From Streptomyces pacificus (GTDB lineage Bacteria; Actinomycetota; Actinomycetes; Streptomycetales; Streptomycetaceae), in NCBI RefSeq assembly GCF_011766325.1, contig NZ_BLLG01000007.1, positions 186,001 through 250,000 on the forward strand: a DNA stretch of 64,000 bases, written 5' to 3'. Each line of letters begins with the position of its first letter. Position 1 is the first letter of the stretch. The position numbers and the translations under genes were made by a program. Below, piece by piece: positions 17,683 to 25,261 of this stretch. The notes beneath the pieces were generated by a model, which was given only the letters and a program-made list of their open reading frames with translations, did no database searches and had not been told where the DNA came from.

Positions 17683-18456
17683 ATGGACCACGTGACATCC
17701 ACCGGCACCGGCACCGGCAGCGGCGCAGTCGTCAAGGCCGCCACCGCACGCGGCATCACCACGCTGACGCTGGACTCGCCGGCGAACCGCAACGCACTGT
17801 CGGCGCGGCTCGTCGGCGAGTTGGGCGACGCCGTCGCCGAGTGCGGGAAGAACCCCGCCGTGCGGGCCGTCGTCCTGACCCACACCGGGGGCACCTTCAG
17901 CGCCGGAGCCGATCTGAAGGAGCCCCCGAGCCCCTACACCTTCGTCGCCCTGCTGCGGCGGATCGTCGAACTGCCGAAGCCCGTGGTGGCCCGGGTGACC
18001 GGCCGGGTGCGGGCCGGCGGGCTCGGACTCGTCGGCGCCTGCGACATCGCCGCGGCGTCCGCCGGGTCCGACTTCGCGTTCACCGAGGTGCGGATAGGGG
18101 TGGCGCCGGCGGTGATCTCCCTGCCGCTGCTGCCCCGTCTGGAGCCCCGTGCGGCCGCCCGCTACTACCTGAGCGGTGAGCGCTTCGATGCCGCGGAGGC
18201 GGCCCGGATGGGACTGCTGACGGCCGTCGCCGAGGATGTCGACGCGGCCCTCGCACCGGTGCTCGACGGTTTCCGCAGAGCCTCACCGCGGGCCCTGGAC
18301 GCGACGAAGCAGCTGCTCACGGCTAGGGTGCGGGAGACCTTCGACCGCGATGCCGAGGACCTCGTCCAGCGCTCGGCGTCGCTCTTCGCTTCGGCGGAGG
18401 CGCGCGAGGGCATGACGGCCTTCCTCGAACGACGGGATCCCGCATGGGTGTGGTGA
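17683..18456 (+). CDS. enoyl-CoA hydratase/isomerase family protein
   Basis: Start ATG 17683, with GAAGAAAGG just upstream; the longer frame through the preceding spacer is not used. 257 residues of the crotonase fold: TLDSPANRNALSARLVGELG, the oxyanion-hole segment GGTFSAGADLKEP, ARVTGRVRAGGLGLVGACDI and FAFTEVRIGVAPAVISLPLL with one candidate catalytic Glu (TEVRIG). It probably hydrates the unsaturated acyl-CoA made by the neighbouring enzymes (AtuE/LiuC role). A 286-bp repetitive spacer separates it from the ligase. Its last 13 bases overlap the start of the TetR gene. Confidence 0.9.
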   Translation: MDHVTSTGTGTGSGAVVKAATARGITTLTLDSPANRNALSARLVGELGDAVAECGKNPAVRAVVLTHTGGTFSAGADLKEPPSPYTFVALLRRIVELPKPVVARVTGRVRAGGLGLVGACDIAAASAGSDFAFTEVRIGVAPAVISLPLLPRLEPRAAARYYLSGERFDAAEAARMGLLTAVAEDVDAALAPVLDGFRRASPRALDATKQLLTARVRETFDRDAEDLVQRSASLFASAEAREGMTAFLERRDPAWVW

Positions 18457-19043
18457 CCTCCCCCGCCGGCTCCGCCAAGGAGCCCAAGCAGGATCGCAGC
18501 CGGGCGACCCGGCAGCGGCTGCTGGAGGCCGCGGTGGCCTGCCTCGCCGAACGCGGCTGGGCGGGCTCCACCGTCTCGGTGGTCGCCGAGCGGGCCGGGG
18601 TCTCGCGGGGCGCGGCACAGCACCACTTCCCCACCAGGGAGGACCTGTTCACGGCGGCCGTGGAGTACGTGGCCGAGGAGCGCTCCTCGGCCCTGCGGTC
18701 CCTCCCCGGGCAGAGCCGGGCTGCCGTCGTCGCCGCGCTGGTCGACCTCTACACCGGCCCGCTGTTCCGCGCGGCCCTCCATCTGTGGGTCGCGGCCTCC
18801 AACGAGGACCAGCTGCGCGGCCGGGTCACCGAACTGGAGGCACGGGTCGGCCGGGAGACCCACCGCATCGCGGTGGAGCTGCTCGGCGCGGACGAGACGG
18901 TGCCGGGGGTACGCGAGACCGTCCAGGGGCTACTCGACATGGCCCGCGGCCTGGGGCTCGCGAACCTGCTGACGGACGACGCGGCCCGGCGGAGGCGGGT
19001 CGTGCGGCAGTGGGCGCGGCTGATGGAGGAAGCACTGGGGTGA
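18444..19043 (+). CDS. TetR/AcrR family transcriptional regulator
   Basis: 199 residues from ATG 18444, overlapping the end of the hydratase gene by 13 bases. N-terminal HTH: DRSRATRQRLLEAAVACLAERGW, STVSVVAERAGVSRGAAQHHFPTREDLFTAAV. The C-terminal all-helical part (residues 70-199) is a ligand-binding and dimerisation domain with no recognisable ligand signature. Being last in the block, it is the obvious candidate regulator of it, probably responding to an acyl-CoA intermediate and binding the 18-bp palindrome at 7721-7738. This pairing is inferred from position and symmetry only. Confidence 0.92.
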   Translation: MGVVTSPAGSAKEPKQDRSRATRQRLLEAAVACLAERGWAGSTVSVVAERAGVSRGAAQHHFPTREDLFTAAVEYVAEERSSALRSLPGQSRAAVVAALVDLYTGPLFRAALHLWVAASNEDQLRGRVTELEARVGRETHRIAVELLGADETVPGVRETVQGLLDMARGLGLANLLTDDAARRRRVVRQWARLMEEALG

Positions 19044-19790
19044 GTGGAAAGGCATCCGCGCACCGATGGCATGCGGATGCGGATGCGGATGCGGATGCGG
19101 ATGCGGGGCAGCGGGGCGTCGCGGGCCCGAGGCCGGGACGACGCGCATCCCGCGACCGTCAGCGAGCCGGCGCTGCGCCGCCAGATGCTGAGGTCCCGTG
19201 GTGATGACGATGTCTGATGCCGTCTGATGCCGTCTGATCCCGGCGAGTCCCCGCGGCTCCCTGCGACCTGGCCGGACTCCGCGGCGACCGGATCCGGCTC
19301 ACGGGCATCCGGCCGGGCGGCCCGGCCGGGACGGGGCCGTCGTGCGGCCGGCGGCGTGACCCGCGCCGCCGGGATACGGTCCGTCCGCCGCGCCGTGCCG
19401 CGGTCTGGTCGGGGTGGAGCCGTGGCGTCCGCCGGGAAGTGGTCATCCGGTGCGCTGGCGTCCGCCCATGCCCTGGCCCCGTGCCCTGGACCCGTGCCCC
19501 GGGACCGGTGGCGCCGACCGCCGGATCAACCTGCCCGCGGGCCCTGTGATCTGGATCATGACCGTTCTGCGGTTCCGCGTCGTACCCTTTCCGCATGCTT
19601 CCGCTCGTTCGCCGTCGCCACGTGGACTTCCTCCGCGTCACGAGCATGGGTTGTCGGGCCCACCAACGACCCACGCCCTGACTCCACCTCACCCGGCCCA
19701 CCGGCCCCGCCCCACCCCGGCGGACGCCGGCGGCACCCACCCTGGTCAACCACTGGACCGGAGGCCGGGACACCGAAAGCGGACGCACCC
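19044..19790. other. 747-bp region without a recognised gene
   Basis: It starts with a 6-bp tandem repeat (GCGGAT, about five copies, 19070-19106) close after the TetR stop. It then holds a 24-bp segment (19175-19198) identical to one inside the hydrolase gene at 29766-29789, and TCTGATGCCG repeats near 19213-19240. Open frames here lack homology and look like shadows. The promoter of the 2OG oxygenase presumably lies in the last 200 bp. Confidence 0.45.
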
Positions 19791-20879
19791 ATGTCTCATT
19801 CGCAGCACATCCCGCAGCACGCTCCGCGTGCCCCGCGCGCCTCAGTCCCCTCGGGCGGCGTACTCCCCCCGCGCCTCTCCCAGCTCCCGGTGATCGACCT
19901 CTCGGAGGCCGGCCGCGGCCCCGAGGCCCGCGCCGGTCTGCACGCCCGTCTGCACAGCGCCGCCCATGACGTGGGCTTCTTCCAGCTCGTCGGACACGGC
20001 GTCACTCCGGCCGAGACCGACGCCCTCATGCGCGCGACACGCGCGTTCTTCGCCCTGCCCGAGGCTGAGCGGCAGGCCATCGACAACGTCAACTCGCCCC
20101 ATTTCCGCGGCTACACCCGCGTCGGCGACGAGCGCACCCGCGGCAGCCGCGACTGGCGCGACCAGCTCGACATCGGCGCCGAGCGTCCCGCGCACACACC
20201 CGGGCCGGGTGAGCCCGCCTACTGGTGGCTGGAAGGCCCCAACCAGTGGCCCGCCGCACTGCCCGAGCTGCGCACCGCCGCGCTCGGCTGGATCGACCGG
20301 CTCAGCGCGGTCGCGCACCGGCTGCTCCACGAGCTGCTGGCGGCCATCGGCGCCCCGCCGGACTTCTACGACGACATCTTCGGCGACCGGGCCCATCTGC
20401 ACCTGAAGCTGGTCCGCTACCCGGGCAGCGCCGGTGACGGCGCCGACCAGGGCGTCGGCGCCCACAAGGACTACGGCTTCCTCACCCTGCTCCACCAGGA
20501 CCGGATCGGCGGCCTCCAGGTGCAGCGGGAGGACGGGCTCTTCCACGACGTACCGCCGCTGCCCGGGGCGTTCGTCGTCAACCTCGGCGAGCTGCTGGAG
20601 GTGGCCACCAACGGCTACCTCGTCGCCACCAACCACCGTGTGGTCAGCCCGCCCGGTGCCACCGAGCGCTTCTCCGCGCCGTTCTTCTTCAACCCGCGGC
20701 TCGACGCCCGCGTCGCCCCGCTGGCCTTCCCGCACGCGGCGGACGCCCCCGGCGTCATCTCCGACCCGGCCAACCCGCTGTTCGCGGAGTACGGGCGCAA
20801 CGAGCTGAAGGGCAAGCTGCGGGCGCATCCGCTGGTCGCCGCCCGCCACCACGCGGACCTGGTGGAGCGGGCGGCCTGA
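19791..20879 (+). CDS. 2-oxoglutarate/Fe(II) oxygenase, isopenicillin N synthase family
   Basis: 362 residues from ATG 19791. The N-terminal DIOX_N part has LPVIDLSEAGRG and VGFFQLVGHGV; the catalytic jelly roll carries the iron triad as H-x-D in GAHKDYGFLTLL and the distal His in ATNHRVVSPPG, followed by the 2OG-binding Arg in ERFSAPFFFNP. Proteins of this family hydroxylate or desaturate small molecules, or act as plant-like oxygenases; this type is widespread in Streptomyces and no substrate is known. It stands alone on its strand, followed by a convergent citrate synthase gene. A longer in-frame start upstream was rejected because the added sequence is low-complexity and unlike the family. 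Confidence 0.9.
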   Translation: MSHSQHIPQHAPRAPRASVPSGGVLPPRLSQLPVIDLSEAGRGPEARAGLHARLHSAAHDVGFFQLVGHGVTPAETDALMRATRAFFALPEAERQAIDNVNSPHFRGYTRVGDERTRGSRDWRDQLDIGAERPAHTPGPGEPAYWWLEGPNQWPAALPELRTAALGWIDRLSAVAHRLLHELLAAIGAPPDFYDDIFGDRAHLHLKLVRYPGSAGDGADQGVGAHKDYGFLTLLHQDRIGGLQVQREDGLFHDVPPLPGAFVVNLGELLEVATNGYLVATNHRVVSPPGATERFSAPFFFNPRLDARVAPLAFPHAADAPGVISDPANPLFAEYGRNELKGKLRAHPLVAARHHADLVERAA

Positions 20880-21148
20880 CCGGCGGCACGGCCCTCGGCC
20901 GGGCCCCGGCCCGCCGCCCGGCTACACCGCGGCTCAGGTTCCGGCTCCGGACCGCCGCCCGGTTCCGGCCCCGCCGCCCGGTTCCGGCTCCGCCGCGGCT
21001 CCGGACTGCCGCGGGGCCCGGAGAGCCGGTCGCCTGGCTCCGGCCCCGTCGGCCGGGGCCACCGCCGCGCGTACCGGGACCCCGCGGTGGGCCCGGGACG
21101 ACGTGCGGCGGTGGTGCGGTGGTGCGGTGGTGGCCCGGCGGCCGCCGC

Positions 21149-22261
21149 CTACCGCCCGGCGATGGCCGCGATGTCCGCGTAGCCCTCGATCGAGCGAGGA
21201 TCGCGCGGGCCCGGCCCGATGTAGCGGGCGGAGGGGCGTACCAGCCGCCCGGTGCGCTTCTGCTCCAGGATGTGCGCCGACCAGCCGGCCGTACGCGCAC
21301 AGGTGAACATCGACGTGAACATGTGCGCCGGCACCTCGGCGAAGTCCAGCATGATCGCCGCCCAGAACTCCACGTTCGTCGCCAGGACCCGGTCCGGGCG
21401 GCGATGGTGCAGCTCCTCCAGCGCGGCCCTCTCCAGCGCCTCCGCGATCTCGTAGCGGGGCGCGCCCAGTTCCTTGGCCGTCCGCCGCAGCACCCGGGCG
21501 CGCGGGTCCTCCGCCCGGTACACGCGGTGGCCGAAACCCATCAGCCGCTCGCCCTTGTCCAGGGCCTTCCTGACATACGACACCGCGTCGCCGGTGCGCT
21601 CGATCTCCTCGATCATGCCGAGCACCCGGGACGGGGCACCGCCGTGCAGCGGGCCGGACATGGCGCCGACGGCGCCGGAGAGCGCGGCCGCCACGTCGGC
21701 GCCCGTCGAGGCGATGACCCGGGCGGTGAACGTGGAGGCGTTCATGCCGTGCTCCGCTGCCGACGTCCAGTAGGCGTCGACGGCCTTCACATGCCTGGGG
21801 TCCGGCTCACCGCGCCAGCGGATCATAAAGCGCTCGACGACCGACTCGGCCTTGTCGATCTCCCGCTGCGGGACCATCGGCAGGCCCTGCCCCCGGGCAC
21901 TCTGTGCCACGTACGACAGTGCCATCACGGCCGCCCGCGCCAGGTCGTCCCGTGCCTGCGTCTCGTCGATGTCCAGAAGCGGTTTCATGCCCCATACGGG
22001 GGCGAGCATGGCGAGCGCCGACTGGACGTCGACCCGGATGTCGCCGGAGTGCACGGGGATCGGGAACGGCTCGGCGGGCGGCAGGCCGGGGTTGAACGCC
22101 CCGTCCACCAGCAGCCCCCACACGTTCCCGAAGGAGACGTGGCCGACGAGGTCCTCGATGTCGACACCGCGGTAGCGGAGCGCCCCGCCTTCCTTGTCGG
22201 GTTCGGCGATCTCCGTCTCGAACGCGACGACTCCCTCGAGTCCGGGTACGAAGTCGGACAT
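21149..22261 (-). CDS. citrate synthase 2 (CitA-type)
   Basis: 370 residues from ATG 22261 on the minus strand; a 69-codon extension upstream is not conserved. Type-II citrate synthase core: LRYRGVDIEDLVGHVSFGNV, SGPLHGGAPSRVLGMIEE with the first catalytic His, GFGHRVYRAEDPRA with the second, then NVEFWAAIMLDF and ARTAGWSAHILEQKRTGRL. The position that is a catalytic Asp in NVDFYSG of E. coli GltA is Glu here (NVEFWAA); I recall this as common in the actinobacterial CitA branch. It condenses acetyl-CoA, or possibly propionyl-CoA, with oxaloacetate. The gene is divergent from pdxH, as in other Streptomyces. Confidence 0.92.
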   Translation of the reverse strand: MSDFVPGLEGVVAFETEIAEPDKEGGALRYRGVDIEDLVGHVSFGNVWGLLVDGAFNPGLPPAEPFPIPVHSGDIRVDVQSALAMLAPVWGMKPLLDIDETQARDDLARAAVMALSYVAQSARGQGLPMVPQREIDKAESVVERFMIRWRGEPDPRHVKAVDAYWTSAAEHGMNASTFTARVIASTGADVAAALSGAVGAMSGPLHGGAPSRVLGMIEEIERTGDAVSYVRKALDKGERLMGFGHRVYRAEDPRARVLRRTAKELGAPRYEIAEALERAALEELHHRRPDRVLATNVEFWAAIMLDFAEVPAHMFTSMFTCARTAGWSAHILEQKRTGRLVRPSARYIGPGPRDPRSIEGYADIAAIAGR

Positions 22262-22809
22262 CAGGCGGCTCCTCAGATGTGTGGCGGGACAGGCTTCGGC
22301 CCGGGTGGGGCGACCAACACGGTGATGCCCCGCGCGGAGTGTGGTCACCCGCTTCGCGTCGTGGGAGGGCCACAGCGGCCCAGCGCACGATTTTGGCGGG
22401 TCCCACCGATGCGGGGAAGCGTGACATCCGGCACACGTCGCCGATCCGCTCCGGAGGATTGGCGGCACCCCGTGCCGGGAAGACTTCGCCGCGCCCCGAG
22501 CAAGTGGCGGGTGCCCCTCCCCCTGCCGGTGAGCCGTCGTGGACTTCCGCGCCCCCGCGCGGGCCTCCGCGTACGGTCGGGGACCGCTGCGTCACCGCAC
22601 CGCACCGCACGGGAGTGCCGCAGCTCGCCGCCCGACCACCGTGGACCGTGCGCCCAGCGGCCTCCGCACTCTCCCGTTCCGTTGATGGCCGCCGACGCCG
22701 ACGCCGACGCCGACGGCGGCCCCCGGCCGCCCGCCCGCCCGACGAGGCGCGGCCTCGGACGGGCGGGGAGGGAGGGGAAGGCGGGAGGCCCGTGCGGCAG
22801 GATGACCCT
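22262..22809. other. upstream region of citrate synthase, no gene seen
   Basis: About 550 bp holding the citrate synthase promoter side. It includes a 6-bp tandem repeat (GCCGAC, four to five copies, 22689-22714). Open frames on both strands lack homology. It ends where the tnpB element begins. Confidence 0.4.
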
Positions 22810-22863
22810 TTGACTTCTCCCCCTCGTAAACGAGGGGGATTCCTCGCTCACTCTGCCTGGCCG
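22810..22863 (-). other. right end of IS200/IS605-type element with hairpin
   Basis: Just after the tnpB stop (minus strand) comes a segment with the perfect stem CCCCCTCG-TAAA-CGAGGGGG (22819-22838), then GAGAAGTCAA. This is the usual layout of a TnpB right end, which in active elements also forms the 3' part and guide boundary of the reRNA/omega-RNA. The family pattern is known; function here is not shown. Confidence 0.55.
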
Positions 22864-23783
22864 TCAGCGACGGGCAGGGCTTACGAGATCGGCACTAGCA
22901 GGGTTGAGACCAGCCCGGACGAGCATCACGCGGGCGGAGTTCTTGTCCCGTGGGGACACGGTTCCGCACGCGGTGCACGTGTACGTTCTTTCGGAGAGGG
23001 GGATGCGGTGCTTGGCTCTCGCCCCGCAGTGCGCGCAGTCCGTCGTGGTGTGCGCGGGGTTGACCAGGTGCACGGTGCGGCCGTGCTTGCGGGCCATCTC
23101 GACCAGTGCGGTCTTGGTGGCGCCGATGGCGGCGTCGGCGGCCTTGCGGGCCATGGTGGACTTGGCGAGGAGCTTCGGTCGGAAGTCCTCCACCGCCAGG
23201 GCATCGAAGTCACGGACAACCGATTTGGCCCATGTGCGGCCGGTGTCGGTCCGCTGCCGTGTGATCTTCTTCGACACCTTCGCCGCCGCCCGGCGCGCCT
23301 TCTTGTAGCCCTTGGTGCCGGGCCGGTTCTTCGGGGTGCGGCGCCGGGCCATCATCCGCTGATAGTGCGCGAGCTTCCGGGCGGCCGTCCTGCCATGCCG
23401 GGCGTGCGGCAGGTCGTGGGCGTCGGAGGTCGTGGCCGCGGTCTCCTTCACGCCCCAGTCGATGCCGATGACCGCGCCGGTCTCCGGCAGCGGCTCGGTC
23501 ACCGCGGCCACGACGAAGCCGGCGTACCAGTGCCCGGGACTGTCCCGGTACACGCGCACCGAGGACGGCGGCTCGGGCAGCTCCCGCGACCACACCACCG
23601 CCAGCACGATCCCGCCGGCCAGGTGCAGCCGCCCGTCCCGGATCCGCAAACCACGGGTCGTGTAGTTCAGCGGCAGCGCGCCCACTCGTCTTCGAGCTGG
23701 GCGAGGGCGCCGGACGACACACGGAGCCGGAAGGTGTACCGGGCATGACCGGCCCCCCGTGCGGCTACCGGTGTCCTCGTCAT
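22864..23783 (-). pseudogene. tnpB (RNA-guided endonuclease) with internal deletion
   Basis: An N-terminal piece starts at ATG 23783 (MTRTPVAARGAGHARYTFRL, ending ...DEWARCR-stop at 23667) and runs out of frame into the C-terminal two thirds (NYTTRGLRIRDGRLHL onward). The expected sequence between them, roughly 90 residues of the REC/WED region, is missing at about 23670-23680. The RuvC domain is intact to the eye: Asp in GIDWGVKETA, Glu in ALAVEDFRPK, the zinc ribbon CAHCGARAK...CTACG and Asp in SPRDKNSARVM. No tnpA is present. It should not be functional unless the truncated RuvC part is translated separately. Confidence 0.82.
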
Positions 23784-23887
23784 GAACCGCAACCTCACAA
23801 TCCCCACTGACAACGGAAGAGAGCACAGGTCAGAACAGATGCGCAGCGAACTCCGGCGCTCCGCGCCTCCGCGCCAAGGACCCATTC

Positions 23888-23914
23888 CTCCCCGCCCTGA
23901 AGGCCGGGGCCTTC
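23888..23914 (+). promoter_or_regulatory. hairpin in front of pdxH, IS right-end-like
   Basis: CTCCCCGCCCTGAAGGCCGG followed by GGCCTTC can form GAAGGCC-GG-GGCCTTC (23899-23914) or an alternative stem with the CCCCGCC arm. It looks like the terminal hairpin of an IS605-type right end on the plus strand. It lies two bases before the pdxH ribosome-binding site (GGGAG 23916-23920). Confidence 0.5.
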
Positions 23915-23927
23915 CGGGAGAAGTCTG

Positions 23928-24587
23928 GTGACCGACCCCCTCGACCCCGCCGCCATGCGTGAGCACTACCGCTCGACGCCGCTCGACGAGGCGGAACTGC
24001 CCGCCGAGCCGATGGAGCAGTTCGTCCACTGGTTCAAGGACGCCGCGTCCGGGCGGCTTCACGAGCCGAACGCCATGATCGTCTCCACCGCCACCCCCGA
24101 CGGCCGGCCGTCCTCCCGGACCGTGCTGCTGAAGCACTTCGACGACCGCGGCTTCGTCTTCTACACCAGCTACGCCTCCCGCAAGGGCCGGGAAATCGAG
24201 GCCAACCCCCATGTCTCGCTGCTCTTCCCCTGGCATCCGCTGACTCGCCAGGTCGTCGTCACCGGCACCGCTGCGCGGGTCGGCCGGGACGAGACGGCCG
24301 CGTACTTCCGGACCCGGCCGCACGGCTCCCAGCTCGGCGCCTGGGCGAGCCCCCAGTCGTCGGTGCTGGCGTCCCGCGGGGAGCTGCTGCGGCGCTACGA
24401 GGAGCTGGCCGGCCGGTACCCGGCGGGTGAGCAGGTGCCGGTGCCGCCCGAGTGGGGCGGCTACCGGGTGGCGCCCGAGACGGTGGAGTTCTGGCAGGGC
24501 CATGAGAACCGGCTGCACGACCGGCTCCGGTACGTGAGGGTTCCCGGGGAGCCCGGTGGCTGGCGCGTGGAGCGGCTGGCACCCTGA
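23928..24587 (+). CDS. pdxH: pyridoxamine 5'-phosphate oxidase
   Basis: 219 residues from GTG 23928, with GGGAGAAG eight bases upstream. FMN-binding split-barrel fold: [59 protein letters not shown] with the FMN-phosphate-binding Arg/Lys, [14 protein letters not shown], and a C-terminal dimerisation segment [18 protein letters not shown] with the PLP-binding RLHDR. The enzyme oxidises PNP/PMP to pyridoxal 5'-phosphate with O2, the last step of PLP synthesis or salvage. Its 5' leader carries an IS-end hairpin, so the native upstream region may have been replaced by the element between it and the citrate synthase gene. Confidence 0.95.
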   Translation: MTDPLDPAAMREHYRSTPLDEAELPAEPMEQFVHWFKDAASGRLHEPNAMIVSTATPDGRPSSRTVLLKHFDDRGFVFYTSYASRKGREIEANPHVSLLFPWHPLTRQVVVTGTAARVGRDETAAYFRTRPHGSQLGAWASPQSSVLASRGELLRRYEELAGRYPAGEQVPVPPEWGGYRVAPETVEFWQGHENRLHDRLRYVRVPGEPGGWRVERLAP

Positions 24588-25261
24588 GCCGGTGGGTCCC
24601 GCGGGTCCTGCGGGTCCGGTGCGCCCGAGGCGATCGGGCCCTGGCCGGGGTGGGCTTCGGGCGGCCGGGTGCCGGACGCGCAGGGTCCCTGCCCGGGTTG
24701 GGCTCCTGACGACCGGGCCGGGCGGCCGGGGCCGCTGATGCCCCGGGCCCGGGCGACCGGAGCTCCGGCAGGCAGGGGGCTCCGGCAGGCAGGGGGCTCC
24801 GGCAGGTCGGAGCTCCGGAGGTGGGGTTTACCCGGGGATGGGACTCCGGACGCCGCGTCGACGCCCGGGAGGAAGCGGAAACCCGCGGGCTCGGGTCCCT
24901 CCGAGGAGGAAGCCGGCCGGACGTACCGGCGAGCCCGCGGGTCGGTGACTGCTTGGATTTCGGCAGGGGCCCTGCCGAGGTGCACGCAGGTGCGACGACG
25001 GGCCCTAGCCCGCAGCCACCTCTCGCGTCCGGAATGCCTTCATGTTCCGAATCACCTCCCTTCTCGAGGAGTCCCACACTAGGAACCGCGCGAGGGCGGA
25101 TCAACCCCTTTTCGGCCGGGCGGTTCTTGCCGGGGCAACCTGCAGGGGTGACGATTTCCGGGAAAACGATGTGCCCTGGGTCACGTTCCAGTTGAATGAC
25201 GGGGGTGCCGCTTCGCGAAGGGCGGCACCGGCCGAGGAGACGTCCTGCAGGGGGTGCCGGG
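24588..25261. other. 674-bp spacer with tandem repeats, no gene seen
   Basis: Directly after the pdxH stop come short GGTCCTGCGGGTCC-like repeats. At 24755-24815 there are three copies of GGCTCCGGCAGGCAGGG-like 17-bp units flanked by GGAGCTCCGG. The last 200 bp are less GC-rich (CTTCATGTTCCGAATCACC, TTCTCGAGGAGTCCCACACT) and probably contain the promoter of the PAS gene. Confidence 0.45.

Noticed and set aside
19159..19788. 209-codon minus-strand frame upstream of the 2OG oxygenase
   Set aside because: Arg/Thr/Gly-rich, no recognisable domain, and no ribosome-binding site.
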